Positions 15,839-24,624 of a DNA stretch of 64,000 bases are shown here, piece by piece. Under the pieces are notes generated by a model. The model was not told where the DNA came from. It was given only the letters and a program-made list of their open reading frames with translations, and searched no databases. The number at the start of each line of letters is the position of its first letter. Position 1 is the stretch's first letter. The stretch covers positions 124,001 to 188,000 of the forward strand of contig NZ_JARZAG010000016.1 in the NCBI RefSeq assembly GCF_029892155.1. The letters run 5' to 3'. The DNA is from Kitasatospora sp. GAS204B. Lineage in GTDB: Bacteria > Actinomycetota > Actinomycetes > Streptomycetales > Streptomycetaceae. The position numbers were made by a program, and so were the translations under genes.

Positions 15839-18559
15839 TCACCGGTCCGAGTGGCGCTCGTCCTTGCGGGCGAGCGCCACCAGTTGGACCCGCGAGCGCA
15901 CCTCGAGCTTGCGGTAGATCCGGGTCAGCACCGCCTCGACGGTCTTGACGCTGACGTACTGGGCCGCCGCGATGTCCCGGTTGCCGTACCCGTCGGCGAC
16001 CAGCTCGGCGATCCGCTTCTCCGCGTCCGTCAGACCCGCCAGCCAGGACGGTGCCCCGCTGTGCTCCGCCCTGCCCGGCCCCCACAGCGGCGCGCCCGCC
16101 TCGCGGAACACCGCCTCGGCCGCGGCCTGCAGTGCCCTGGCGCGGGCCGGATGCCGGCGCCGTCGCTCGACGGCCGAGCGGGTCAGCAGCACCCGGCCGC
16201 GCTCCAGCGGATATCCCAGCTGCTCGAAGGCGTCGAGCGCGCGGACCAGCAGCTCCTCGGCCGGCCCGAACTCGCCGGCCGCCGTGCGGCACAGCGCCTC
16301 GGCCCGGTCGAGCGAGGCCAGCACGCCGCGCCGCCCCAGCTCCTCGGCCCGGCGCCGGGCGGCGGCGACGGTCCGGGTGGCGGCCGCCAGATCCCCGGCG
16401 GCGACCAGGGCCTCGGCGAGATCGGCGTCGTAGCGGATCACCGCCGGATCCCCGACGGCCAGGTCCCGCACCAGATCCCGGACCCGGAGCAGATCCGCCA
16501 GCGCCCCGGCGGTGTCCCGCAGCAGCAGCCGCGTCAGGCCGGACAGGTGCAGGCAGTGCGCGGCGAGGACCAGGTCGGTCTCCTCCTGAGCGGCCGTCAG
16601 GCCGAGCCCCGCGTAGGCGAGCGCCTGTTCCAGGGAGCCGCCCACGAGTTCGGCACTCGCCGCGGCGTACCAGGGCGGACCGGGCGAGGCGCCCAGCTCG
16701 CGGGCCAGGGCCAGCATCCGGCCGGCCTCCTCGCGGGCGAGCCGGCCTGCACCGCGCTGTGCGTGGAGGTGGACGGAGCGGCCCAGCAGCCAGAGCAGAT
16801 CGGCGCGGCCGCCGACCCGTCCGACCACCGGGCGCAGCTCGTCGAGCAGTCGCCCGGCGTCGGCCAGTTGGTCGTCCAGCAGGGCGAAGCGGACGGCGGC
16901 CCGCCGCGGATCGGCGCGCCGGTCGAGCCGGTCGGCATCGCGGCCCGCCGCGCCCGGGCCCAGGGTGAGGGGGAGAGCCGCGGTACGGTCCGGCGAGCCC
17001 CGGCCCTGTTCGAGCCGGGCGATCAGGCTCAGGGCGGCGGCGCGGGATTCCGGGTCGCCGGCCCGCTCCGCCCACGCGACGGCGTCGCGGGCGTGCGTCA
17101 CGGCCTCGGCGTTGAAGCCCCGGTTCAGGTGCGTGCTCCAGGCCAGCCGCAGGTGCGCCGCCGAGATCAGCGCCGGCTCGTCGCCGGCGGTGGCGTCGGC
17201 CAGGGCTTGGGCCGCGATGTCCTTCAGCAGCGCGGCGCCCCGCCCGGCGGCGTCGACGACGGCGATCCGGGCCCGGGCCCGCGCGGTGGCGTCGGCCCCG
17301 GTCCGGGCCAGCCGCTCCATGGCGGTCCACGCGAGGTCCAGGCGCCCGGCCGCCTCGGCGTCCCGGGCGGCCGCGACCAGCAGGTCGGGCCGGGCGCCGC
17401 CGACGCGGTCGCCCGCCAGCAGGCCGAACTCCGCGGCCCGGGCGCGGTCGCCGCGCTCCCGCGCGGCCCCGGCGGCGTCGGCCAGCGTGGCGACCAGGCG
17501 GGCCGGGAGCTCGGCCGGGGCCAGCGCGGACGCCTCGTGCCAGGCCCGGTCGTCCGGCTCGGCCGAGGCCGTCGCCAGCAGGTGATGGGCTCGGCGCACC
17601 GCCTCGTCGCCGGCTTCGGCGACCAGGCTCTCCCGCACGACGGGTGCCGGGAAGAGCACGGTGGCGTCGGTCACCCGGACCAGCCCGGCAGCCTCGGCGG
17701 CCGCCAGCGCCGCGTCGGCCGGTGGCCCGGCGGCGCGCCGGACGGCGTCGAGCGACGGATCGGCCGCGAGGGCCGCCAGCAGCAGCACCGGCCGCACCCC
17801 TTCGGCCAGGTCGGCCAGCCAGGCGTGCGTCGCCTTGCGCGCGAACGGGGCCAGCGGCTGGACGTGCAGCGTCGGCGCGGGTGTCCCGGTCCTGGCCAGT
17901 CCGGCGGCGATGTCCGAGACCAGGCGCGGGTTGCCGCCGGTCGCGGCGTGGATCCGGCCCGCGGTCCGCAGCGGGAGCCCCAACGCCCGTACGAGGGCCG
18001 CCGACTCCTGCGGGCTGAGCGTGGGGATCCCGATCTCGACCGCGCCGCCGCCGAGCACGTCGTGGGCCGCCGGGCCGTCCGGCCGCAGCGCCGCCAGCAG
18101 CGAGACGCTGCCCCGGCTGCGCCGCGCGGCGAACCGGAAGACGTCCAGGCTGCCCGGCCCCCACCAGTGCACCTCGTCGGCGGCCAGCAGCGGCCGGGCC
18201 CGGCGCCCCCAGGCCTGCAGGCAGGACAGGACCGTGACGCGCAGGGTCGTGGCGTCGGGTTCGGGCCCGACGACGCGCCGCATGACCCAGTCGATCGCCG
18301 AGCGCTGGAGCTCCGACAGCTCGCCGGACACCTCGGCCGGACAGGCGGTGAACAGGTCCACCAGGGGCGCGTAGGCGATGTGCGCGTCGGCGGGCGCGGA
18401 GCTGAGCCGGACCACCGGATCCCCGGCCGCCTGCCAGGCCGTGCACACGGCGTCCAGCACCGCGGACTTGCCGAACCCGGTGGGCCCGACCACCGCCACC
18501 GCGCCGACCTGCCGCAGTTCTCCGCAGACCCGGTCCACCAGCGGGCTGCGCGCGGTCAT
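15839..18559 (-). CDS. LuxR-type LAL transcriptional regulator
   Basis: 906 residues, large ATP-binding LuxR family. The N-terminal P-loop is VVGPTGFGKS (near residues 21-30) and Walker B is LLAADEVHW (near 124-132). A long alpha-helical, TPR-like middle follows. The C-terminal helix-turn-helix begins at GLTDAEKRIAELVADGYGN and includes VSVKTVEAVLTRIYRKL. Such regulators usually activate an adjacent cluster in response to a ligand. I start it at the ATG at 18559, which overlaps the M24 peptidase stop (ATGA), so the two genes are translationally coupled. It probably controls the divergent promoter at 4597-4813 and its own promoter near 20035. Confidence 0.92.
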   Translation of the reverse strand: MTARSPLVDRVCGELRQVGAVAVVGPTGFGKSAVLDAVCTAWQAAGDPVVRLSSAPADAHIAYAPLVDLFTACPAEVSGELSELQRSAIDWVMRRVVGPEPDATTLRVTVLSCLQAWGRRARPLLAADEVHWWGPGSLDVFRFAARRSRGSVSLLAALRPDGPAAHDVLGGGAVEIGIPTLSPQESAALVRALGLPLRTAGRIHAATGGNPRLVSDIAAGLARTGTPAPTLHVQPLAPFARKATHAWLADLAEGVRPVLLLAALAADPSLDAVRRAAGPPADAALAAAEAAGLVRVTDATVLFPAPVVRESLVAEAGDEAVRRAHHLLATASAEPDDRAWHEASALAPAELPARLVATLADAAGAARERGDRARAAEFGLLAGDRVGGARPDLLVAAARDAEAAGRLDLAWTAMERLARTGADATARARARIAVVDAAGRGAALLKDIAAQALADATAGDEPALISAAHLRLAWSTHLNRGFNAEAVTHARDAVAWAERAGDPESRAAALSLIARLEQGRGSPDRTAALPLTLGPGAAGRDADRLDRRADPRRAAVRFALLDDQLADAGRLLDELRPVVGRVGGRADLLWLLGRSVHLHAQRGAGRLAREEAGRMLALARELGASPGPPWYAAASAELVGGSLEQALAYAGLGLTAAQEETDLVLAAHCLHLSGLTRLLLRDTAGALADLLRVRDLVRDLAVGDPAVIRYDADLAEALVAAGDLAAATRTVAAARRRAEELGRRGVLASLDRAEALCRTAAGEFGPAEELLVRALDAFEQLGYPLERGRVLLTRSAVERRRRHPARARALQAAAEAVFREAGAPLWGPGRAEHSGAPSWLAGLTDAEKRIAELVADGYGNRDIAAAQYVSVKTVEAVLTRIYRKLEVRSRVQLVALARKDERHSDR

Positions 18560-19998
18560 CTCCGCGACGCTATCCAGGCCTCGACCTCGTCCGCGTCGCG
18601 CGGCAGGCCGGCGGACAGGCACGTTGCGCCGTCGGCCGTGATGAGGAAGTCGTCCTCGATCCGGACGCCGATGCCGCGCAGTTCCTCGGGGATCGTCAGA
18701 TCGTCGGGCTGGAAGTACAGGCCGGGTTCGACAGTGAGGACGTGGCCGGGCTCCAGCACGCCGTCCAGGTAGCTCTGCCGGCGGGCACTCGCACAGTCGT
18801 GGCAGTCCAGGCCGAGCATGTGGCCCGAACCGCAGACGGTGTACCGGCCGTACAGGGCGGTGTCGGCCGGCACCGCGTCGCCGCCGGGTCGCAGGCCCCA
18901 GCTGTCGAGGCCTTCGACGATGACGCTCGTCGCGGCGTCGTGGAAGTCGCCGAACCGCGCGCCGGGCCGCAGCGCGGCGATGCCCGCCGACTGGGCGGCG
19001 AAGACCAGGTCGTAGACCCGGCGTTGAACGTCGGTGAAGCGTCCGCTGACCGGCAGCGTCCGGGTGACGTCGCCGGTGTAGCAGGAGTCGGCTTCGACAC
19101 CGGCGTCCAGCAGCAGCAGGTCCCCGTCCCGCACCGGACCGTCGTTGCGCATCCAGTGCAGCACGCAGGCGTGTGCCCCGGCCGCCGCGATGGTCTCGAA
19201 GCCCAGGCCGTAACCGTCCAGCCGGGCCCGCCGGTTGAAGGTGCCCTCGATCCAGCGCTCGCCCCGTTCGAAGCCGGTGGCGTGGCGCAGCTCGCCGGCG
19301 ACGTCGTGGAACCCGGCGACCGTGGACCCCACGGCGGCGCGCAGCTGCTCGATCTCCCACGCGTCCTTGACCAGCCGCAACTCCGAGAGGAAGGTGGCCA
19401 GTTCGGCGTCGGCCTGGGGAGCCGGCGGCACCAGCGCGTCGACCAGCGCGTCCTCGCCGCGCAGCACCCGGGTCGGCACGTTCCCGGCCAGGGCCCGTTC
19501 CAGGTCGTCGCGTTCGGCGGCCTCGACGCCGAAGGCGTCGGCGGTCTCCGACAGCGTCCGGCGCCGCCCGACCCAGAACTCGCCGTGCCGCCGGTCGCGG
19601 TAGAACGCCGCCGGGTCCGCCCCGCCGTCGCGCCGCGAGCGCGGCCGGGTGAACAGGGTGACCGCGTGGCCCGTCCCGGTGGGCTCGAAGACGAGGACGC
19701 TGTCGGGAACCGCCTGCGTCGCCTGCTCGGCGGTGAGATGGATGAACGCGGAGTGCGGCCTGAACGGGTAGTCGAAGTCGTTGCTCCGGGCCTTGAGCCC
19801 ACCCGAGGGGACGATGATCCGCTCGCCGGGGAACCGCTCGGAGACCGCCGCGCGCCGCTCGGCCGCGTACAACGCCCCGGGCACGGGCGGCAGTTTCCGG
19901 CTGCTGTCCGCCCACCCCTGGCGGAAGGATTCGGCCAACGCGGCCGGCACCGCGCGATCGTGGCTCCCGACGCCGCGCAACCCGCCCTGCTGCTCCAC
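18556..19998 (-). CDS. M24B metallopeptidase (Xaa-Pro aminopeptidase-like)
   Basis: 480 residues from GTG 19998 after GGGGAG. It has an N-terminal AMP_N-like domain (ERIIVPSGG segment) and a C-terminal pita-bread domain. The dinuclear metal ligands are recognisable: LLLDAGVEAD with a following TGDVTRT, the histidine in GSGHMLGLD, the glutamate in TVEPGLYF, and the glutamate in VRIEDDF. It removes N-terminal residues before proline and is probably cytoplasmic. Co-translation with the cluster regulator suggests it belongs to the pathway, for example by trimming a peptide-like intermediate or the signal that the LAL protein senses. The housekeeping PepP would normally not be coupled to a regulator. 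Confidence 0.9.
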   Translation of the reverse strand: MEQQGGLRGVGSHDRAVPAALAESFRQGWADSSRKLPPVPGALYAAERRAAVSERFPGERIIVPSGGLKARSNDFDYPFRPHSAFIHLTAEQATQAVPDSVLVFEPTGTGHAVTLFTRPRSRRDGGADPAAFYRDRRHGEFWVGRRRTLSETADAFGVEAAERDDLERALAGNVPTRVLRGEDALVDALVPPAPQADAELATFLSELRLVKDAWEIEQLRAAVGSTVAGFHDVAGELRHATGFERGERWIEGTFNRRARLDGYGLGFETIAAAGAHACVLHWMRNDGPVRDGDLLLLDAGVEADSCYTGDVTRTLPVSGRFTDVQRRVYDLVFAAQSAGIAALRPGARFGDFHDAATSVIVEGLDSWGLRPGGDAVPADTALYGRYTVCGSGHMLGLDCHDCASARRQSYLDGVLEPGHVLTVEPGLYFQPDDLTIPEELRGIGVRIEDDFLITADGATCLSAGLPRDADEVEAWIASRR

Positions 19999-20034
19999 CG
20001 CACGCTCCCCGTTCGTCGTGGTCCGCTTCTCAGC

Positions 20035-20063
20035 GAAAGTATCATTTCACATATGACACTTTC
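20035..20063. promoter_or_regulatory. Inverted repeat upstream of the M24/LAL unit
   Basis: Arms GAAAGTATCAT (20035-20045) and ATGACACTTTC (20053-20063) match at 10 of 11 positions across a 7-bp spacer. It lies 37 bp before the GTG of the M24 gene in the divergent gap shared with the nitric oxide synthase. It is a good candidate operator for the cluster's own regulator or an outside repressor. Confidence 0.65.
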
Positions 20064-20214
20064 TAGATCGTGGGTTCAGGTGGTGGCCGATTCCCGTCGT
20101 CCGGTCAACTTCTGACGTGTGCATGGGTTCTATCAAAGGACGGCCTGCGGGCTCGGTTTCGTCTACCCGTTGGGCTAGCGTTCGACGGCGGCCGGATGTT
20201 TCGTACAGGTGAAC

Positions 20215-20254
20215 TGGATGTCCACACCGTGCCGTTCACGGGGGTGGACATCCA
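20215..20254 (+). promoter_or_regulatory. Hairpin/dyad in the nitric oxide synthase leader
   Basis: Perfect 11-bp arms TGGATGTCCAC (20215-20225) and GTGGACATCCA (20244-20254). Nested inside are CCGTG (20227-20231) and CACGG (20237-20241), so an RNA copy would fold into a nearly continuous 16-bp stem. It ends 27 bp before the GTG start. It could be a repressor operator or a leader RNA structure. Confidence 0.65.
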
Positions 20255-20281
20255 TACGTCGTCGTTGACAGGGGACCCATC

Positions 20282-21445
20282 GTGACAAGCGCAGGCGCGT
20301 TCGCACCACCGTCCTCACCTTCCGCTCCGCTCGATCACGCGGCGACCGCCGAGGCCGCCGAGCTGCTGCGCCAACTCGCCGCCGAGGGGCACCTGGCGCC
20401 CGCGGACGCGGAGCAGCGGCTGCGGGTGGTGCGGGAGGAGTTGGCGGGGCGGGGGAGTTATCGCCAGACGACGGATGAGCTGCTGCACGGGACGCGGATC
20501 GCCTGGCGGAACAACCCGCAGTGCATCGGGAAGTTCTACTGGAAGGCGCTGGAGGTCCGGGACTGCCGCGAGGTCGGCGGCGGCGGGGACGAGGGCGAGC
20601 TGTTCGAGGCGCTGGTGGAGCATCTGCGGCTGAGCTGGAACGGCGGACGGATCAAGCTGCTGCTGAGCCTCTTCGCCCCCGACGAGCCGGATCGTCCCGG
20701 GCCGCGGGTCTGGAACGGGCAGTTGATCCGCTACGCGGGCTACCGGCAGCCGGACGGGTCGGTGCTTGGCGACCCCGAGACGGTGCGGCTGACCGAGACC
20801 GCGCGGCGACTCGGCTGGCGTGGCCCGGGCACGGAGTACGACGTGCTGCCGCTGGTCATCCAGTGGCCGGGGCGCGAGCCGAGGTTCTTCGAACTGCCCG
20901 CCGACGCGGTGCCCGAGGTGCGGATCAGCCACCCGGACCATCCGTGGTTCGAGCAACTCGGGCTGCGCTGGCACGCCTTCCCGACGATCTCCGACCAGGT
21001 GCTCGAACTGGGCGGCCTGCGCTACCCGTTGGCGCCGTTCAGCGCCTGGTACACCTGCACCGAGATCGGCGCGCGCAACCTGTCCGACACCAACCGCTAC
21101 GACAAACTGCCGGCGATCGCCCGGGGCATGGGACTGGACACCGGACGGGACCGGACGCTGTGGCGGGACCGCGCGCTGCTGGAACTCACCGCGGCGGTGC
21201 TGCACTCGTACGACCAGGCCGGTGTCTCCATCATCGACCACCACTTCGCCACCAAGCAGTTCGTGCGCCACGAGGAACGCGAGCAGAAGAACGGCCGCAG
21301 CTGCCCGGCCGACTGGTCCGCCATCGTGCCCGCCACCAGCGGGTCCACCACCCCGGTGTGGCAGCGCCGTTACGAGCCCACCAGGCAGCGGCCCAACTTC
21401 TCGCCGCACCCGGCGCCTTGGCCGGCCGGTGGTGTGCCGGACTGA
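20282..21445 (+). CDS. nos: Bacterial nitric oxide synthase, oxygenase domain
   Basis: 387 residues, oxygenase domain only, as usual for bacterial NOS. The haem thiolate cysteine lies in WRNNPQCIGKFYW (near residues 75-87). The substrate and pterin region reads PFSAWYTCTEIGARNL, then SIIDHHFATKQF and the CPADWSAIVPATSGSTTPVW segment near the C-terminus. It oxidises arginine to citrulline and NO using electrons from general reductases and a tetrahydrofolate-type cofactor. The start is GTG 20282. In plant-pathogenic Streptomyces, NOS supplies NO for nitration of thaxtomin with a P450; no P450 is visible here, so signalling or stress protection is equally likely. Expression may be set by the strong hairpin just upstream. 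Confidence 0.95.
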   Translation: MTSAGAFAPPSSPSAPLDHAATAEAAELLRQLAAEGHLAPADAEQRLRVVREELAGRGSYRQTTDELLHGTRIAWRNNPQCIGKFYWKALEVRDCREVGGGGDEGELFEALVEHLRLSWNGGRIKLLLSLFAPDEPDRPGPRVWNGQLIRYAGYRQPDGSVLGDPETVRLTETARRLGWRGPGTEYDVLPLVIQWPGREPRFFELPADAVPEVRISHPDHPWFEQLGLRWHAFPTISDQVLELGGLRYPLAPFSAWYTCTEIGARNLSDTNRYDKLPAIARGMGLDTGRDRTLWRDRALLELTAAVLHSYDQAGVSIIDHHFATKQFVRHEEREQKNGRSCPADWSAIVPATSGSTTPVWQRRYEPTRQRPNFSPHPAPWPAGGVPD

Positions 21446-21501
21446 GTGGACGCCGCCCGGCGCGTTCGTGGTGCCGGGCGGCAGCCGCTGGCCGGCCCTG
21501 C

Positions 21502-22323
21502 TCAGCAGGGTGCGGCGGTGATCGTCAACAGCGTCGACGGGCCTTCCAGCCGGGCCGGTCGCCAGGCGCGCGGCCGGGGCCGGCGCTGCGGATCCGTGTC
21601 GCGGATCAGCAGCCCGTCGCCGGCCCCGCCCAGCTCGGGCTGCAGGTGGCTCCCGACACGGTGCGGCAAGGTGGAGCGGAGGATCTCCCAGCGCTCCCCG
21701 TCGACCTGGTCCGCGTGCACTCGGCCGATCGAGACCTCGCAGTCCAGCAGCGCGGCCGCCGCGGCCCGGTCGGCGCAGCCGAGGACCTGCTCGCGCAGCG
21801 GGACCAGGGGTGCGGGCAGCGGCCCGGAGCGGTCCCTGGCGTAGCCGAACCAGGAGCCCGCGCGGACCAGCAGGCCCGTGCTGCCCTCCGCCGGATCCTC
21901 CAGCAGGACGGCCGCCGTGCCGCCGCGCTCGACGGGTTCCCAGTGCTCCAGGTAGTCCTCGTGCACGCCCTCCTCGACGAGCACGCCGTCCTGCCACCGC
22001 AGGGTGCCCGCGTCGGGCAGCGCGGCCGGCGGGTGCAGGTCGATCCGGCGGAGCCAGCCGAACGCCCCGTCGTCCGCACTCAGAGTGCCGGCGAACGCCT
22101 TCTGCTCGCACAGCGCCAGCAGGAGCGGGCGGTCCAGCTCGCTCGGGTGCGCGTCGCCGACCAGGTCCGGCAGGCCGGGCGGCTGGCGCAGGTCCGCGAA
22201 GATCGAGGGGCCCTGGATCCAGACGGCGTCGGTGACCCGATCCGTCGAGCCGTCCGCTTCGCGCGCGAGCGTGCGCCGCCAGACGCCGGGCAGATCCGCG
22301 AGGACAGGGTGGGACGGGGACAT
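21502..22323 (-). CDS. Conserved hypothetical protein
   Basis: About 273 residues from the ATG at 22323; the frame is open further upstream, but that part reads as non-native, arginine- and serine-rich sequence. I do not recognise the family. The protein is soluble, with no signal peptide or membrane segment. It has repeated beta-strand-like patches (VWIQGPSIFADLR, FGWLRRIDLHPPA, VHEDYLEHWEPV, AAVLLEDPAEGSTGLLVRAG) that suggest a beta-barrel or lipocalin-like fold. It is convergent with NOS and lies 37 bp after the methyltransferase-like gene on the same strand, so those two may be cotranscribed. Confidence 0.7.
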   Translation of the reverse strand: MSPSHPVLADLPGVWRRTLAREADGSTDRVTDAVWIQGPSIFADLRQPPGLPDLVGDAHPSELDRPLLLALCEQKAFAGTLSADDGAFGWLRRIDLHPPAALPDAGTLRWQDGVLVEEGVHEDYLEHWEPVERGGTAAVLLEDPAEGSTGLLVRAGSWFGYARDRSGPLPAPLVPLREQVLGCADRAAAAALLDCEVSIGRVHADQVDGERWEILRSTLPHRVGSHLQPELGGAGDGLLIRDTDPQRRPRPRAWRPARLEGPSTLLTITAAPC

Positions 22324-22360
22324 CCGTACTCCCGGAGGCTGTGAGGAGGTTGACCGGGCG

Positions 22361-23047
22361 TCAGGGACGGCGGGCCAGGTGGACCACATCCGGCACGCCG
22401 CGGCTGACCGCGATCTCCAGAGTATGGACGTCGGTGAACCCGGCCGTGCGCAGGGCGGCTTCGAAGGCCGGTGAGGGCTGTGCGCTCCAGACCGCGAGGA
22501 TGCCACCGGGGTTCAGCCGAGCCCGGGCGTCGGCCAGGCCGTGCGGGCCGTAGAGGCCGGAGTTGGCCTCGGTGACCGTCCAGTCGGGGCCGTTGTCGAT
22601 GTCGAGGCAGAGCGCGTCGTAGCGGTCCGAGGTGCCGGCGAGGTACTCGACCAGGTCGGTCTGCAGGATCGCCACCCGCGGATCGGCCAGCGCGCGCGCC
22701 GAGATGGCGCCGAGCGGCCCGGCCCGGTGCCAGTCGATGATCGCCGCCTCCCGCTCGGCCACCACGATCCGCCCCCAGCGCGGTTCGGCCGCCGCGTGCG
22801 CGAGCGAGAAGCCCACGCCCAGGCCGCCGATCAGCACGGCGGGGCGGGCCGCGGTCAGCCGCTCCAACGCGGCGTCGATCAGCAGGCGTTCGGAGCGGCC
22901 GTCCGCGGTGTCCATCAGGAAGCAGCCGTTGGCGATGATCTCGTGGTCCACGCCCCGCCGGCGCAGCACCACCTCACCGTACGGGCCCTCGCGGCGGTCG
23001 AGCACGACGGCCTCGGCCGCCTGGTCCCTGGTGGGCGGTTCGGACAT
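22361..23047 (-). CDS. Spermidine-synthase-like Rossmann protein
   Basis: 228 residues with a class I methyltransferase/spermidine-synthase fold. The nucleotide loop is VLIGGLGVGFSLAHA (near residues 70-84), an acidic strand end is IVVAEREAAI, and a CLDIDNGPDW segment holds the acidic residues that in spermidine synthases lie near the amine. Stand-alone relatives are common in actinobacteria and are often annotated spermidine synthase without proof. The substrate is unknown. It starts at ATG 23047 and faces the PLP decarboxylase across a 158-bp divergent gap. Confidence 0.75.
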   Translation of the reverse strand: MSEPPTRDQAAEAVVLDRREGPYGEVVLRRRGVDHEIIANGCFLMDTADGRSERLLIDAALERLTAARPAVLIGGLGVGFSLAHAAAEPRWGRIVVAEREAAIIDWHRAGPLGAISARALADPRVAILQTDLVEYLAGTSDRYDALCLDIDNGPDWTVTEANSGLYGPHGLADARARLNPGGILAVWSAQPSPAFEAALRTAGFTDVHTLEIAVSRGVPDVVHLARRP

Positions 23048-23205
23048 CTCTGGTTCCCTCGGTCCTGCTGGTGGCTGCTTGGACGATTATGCCGTCGTGC
23101 GCGGAAGGCGGCAGTCCAATTTCCCGCGATTGGCCCCGGACGGGTGCGCCCGGCCTCGGTAGCGTCAGGACGCAGTCGATCGGTCGGGGCGCGACGGAGG
23201 TTCCT

Positions 23206-24624
23206 GTGCATCCACAACTCAAGGCGGACCTGGAGCAGTTGCCGCAGCTGCTGGAGGAGACGCGGCAGCATGCCGTGGCCTACCTGGACGGGCTGGCCGA
23301 GCGGCCGGTGCTGCCTGCGCAGCGGGTGCCCGGGCCGCTGCCGCTCGCCGGGTCGGGGGTCGGACTGCGGGCGGCGCTGGAGCAGTTCGCGCAGCGCTGG
23401 GAGGGGAGCCTGTCGGCCGGCGCGGGGCCGCGCTACCTGGGCTTCGTCACCGGTGGGGCCACGCCGGCCGCGCTGGCCGGGGACTGGTTGACCGCGACCT
23501 TCGACCAGAACTCCAATTCCTCGCTGGATCCGGCCGGGCAGCGGCTGGAGCGCGAGACCGTCGGGTGGCTGCGGGAGTTCTTCGGGCTCTGCGCCGAGCA
23601 CCACGGAGCCTTCGTCAGCGGGGCCACCATGGCGAACACGGTCGGCCTGGCGATCGCCCGCGAGTGGCTGGGGGAACGGCTCGGGGTGAGCGTGGCGCAG
23701 GACGGGGTGGGCGCGCTCGGACGGGTGCGGGTGCTGTCGGGCAGCGCGCATTCCAGCGTCGGCAAGGGGCTGGCGATGCTGGGCCTGGGCCGTGGCGCGC
23801 TGCTTCCGGTGGCCACGTTGCCGGGCCGGGAGGCCGTCGATCTCGCCGCGCTGGAGCGGGAGTTGGGGCGGCAGCCGGGACCGTGCGTGGTGGTGGCCAA
23901 CGCCGGGACGGTCAACACGGTCGATTTCGACGAGTTGCGGGCGATCGCCGCGCTGCGTGCGCGGTACGACTTCTGGCTGCATGTGGACGCCGCCTTCGGG
24001 GCCTTCGCCGCGCTCTCCCCGGACCACGCGCACCTGGTGGACGGCCTCGACCTGGCCGACTCGGTCTGCGTCGACCTGCACAAGTGGCTGAACGTGCCGT
24101 ACGACAGCGCGGTGCAGTTCACCCGCCGCCCCGACCTGCAGGCGCGGGTGTTCCGCAACACCGCCGCCTACCTCGGCCCTGTCGGCGAGCACCCCGATCT
24201 GGTGCACCTCACCCCGGAGAACTCACATCGGCTGCGCGCGCTCGCCGCCTGGTTCACGCTGCGCGCCTACGGGCGGGCGGGGCACCGGGAGATCGTCGAG
24301 CGGTGCGTGGCGGGCGCGCGGGCGCTGGGGGAGGCGGTGGCGGACATCGAGGGACTGCGGCTGCTGGCACCGGTGCGGCTGAACGTCGTCTGCTTCACGC
24401 TCGCCGCGGACCCCACCGCCGAGCGGCTGGCCGAACTGGCCCAGGCGGTGGCGGCGGAGGTGTTCCTGACGCCCACGGTCCATCAGGGGGTGCCCGCGCT
24501 GCGGGCGGCGTTCAGCAACTGGCGGACGACCGAGGCCGACGTCCGCCGGGTGATCGACGCGCTGGCCCGGGCGGTGCCGAAGTCGGCGGAGCGGACCGGG
24601 CCGGTGGCCGACGGCTCGTCCTGA
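23206..24624 (+). CDS. PLP-dependent group II-type decarboxylase
   Basis: 472 residues from GTG 23206, which follows a good GGAGG. Fold-type I PLP protein of the aromatic-amino-acid/glutamate decarboxylase family. The catalytic lysine is in VDLHKWLNVPYDS, the cofactor Asp in HVDAAFGAF, and an upstream FVSGATMANTVGL loop binds the phosphate. It removes CO2 from an amino acid; the sequence does not show whether the substrate is aromatic, acidic or 2,4-diaminobutyrate-like. Its last 142 bp overlap the 3' end of the opposing MFS gene, so the C-terminal tail rich in Arg, Ser and Gly is probably not essential. Confidence 0.87.
   Translation: MHPQLKADLEQLPQLLEETRQHAVAYLDGLAERPVLPAQRVPGPLPLAGSGVGLRAALEQFAQRWEGSLSAGAGPRYLGFVTGGATPAALAGDWLTATFDQNSNSSLDPAGQRLERETVGWLREFFGLCAEHHGAFVSGATMANTVGLAIAREWLGERLGVSVAQDGVGALGRVRVLSGSAHSSVGKGLAMLGLGRGALLPVATLPGREAVDLAALERELGRQPGPCVVVANAGTVNTVDFDELRAIAALRARYDFWLHVDAAFGAFAALSPDHAHLVDGLDLADSVCVDLHKWLNVPYDSAVQFTRRPDLQARVFRNTAAYLGPVGEHPDLVHLTPENSHRLRALAAWFTLRAYGRAGHREIVERCVAGARALGEAVADIEGLRLLAPVRLNVVCFTLAADPTAERLAELAQAVAAEVFLTPTVHQGVPALRAAFSNWRTTEADVRRVIDALARAVPKSAERTGPVADGSS

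Noticed and set aside
15851..18772. Open frame of about 970 codons opposite the LAL regulator
   Set aside because: Antisense shadow; the minus-strand frame has Walker motifs and a LuxR helix-turn-helix.
1..20063. Reading the cluster as an NRPS cluster because of the adenylation-thiolation protein
   Set aside because: The A-T-R layout and Ser690 position fit carboxylic acid reductase; no condensation domain is present anywhere.
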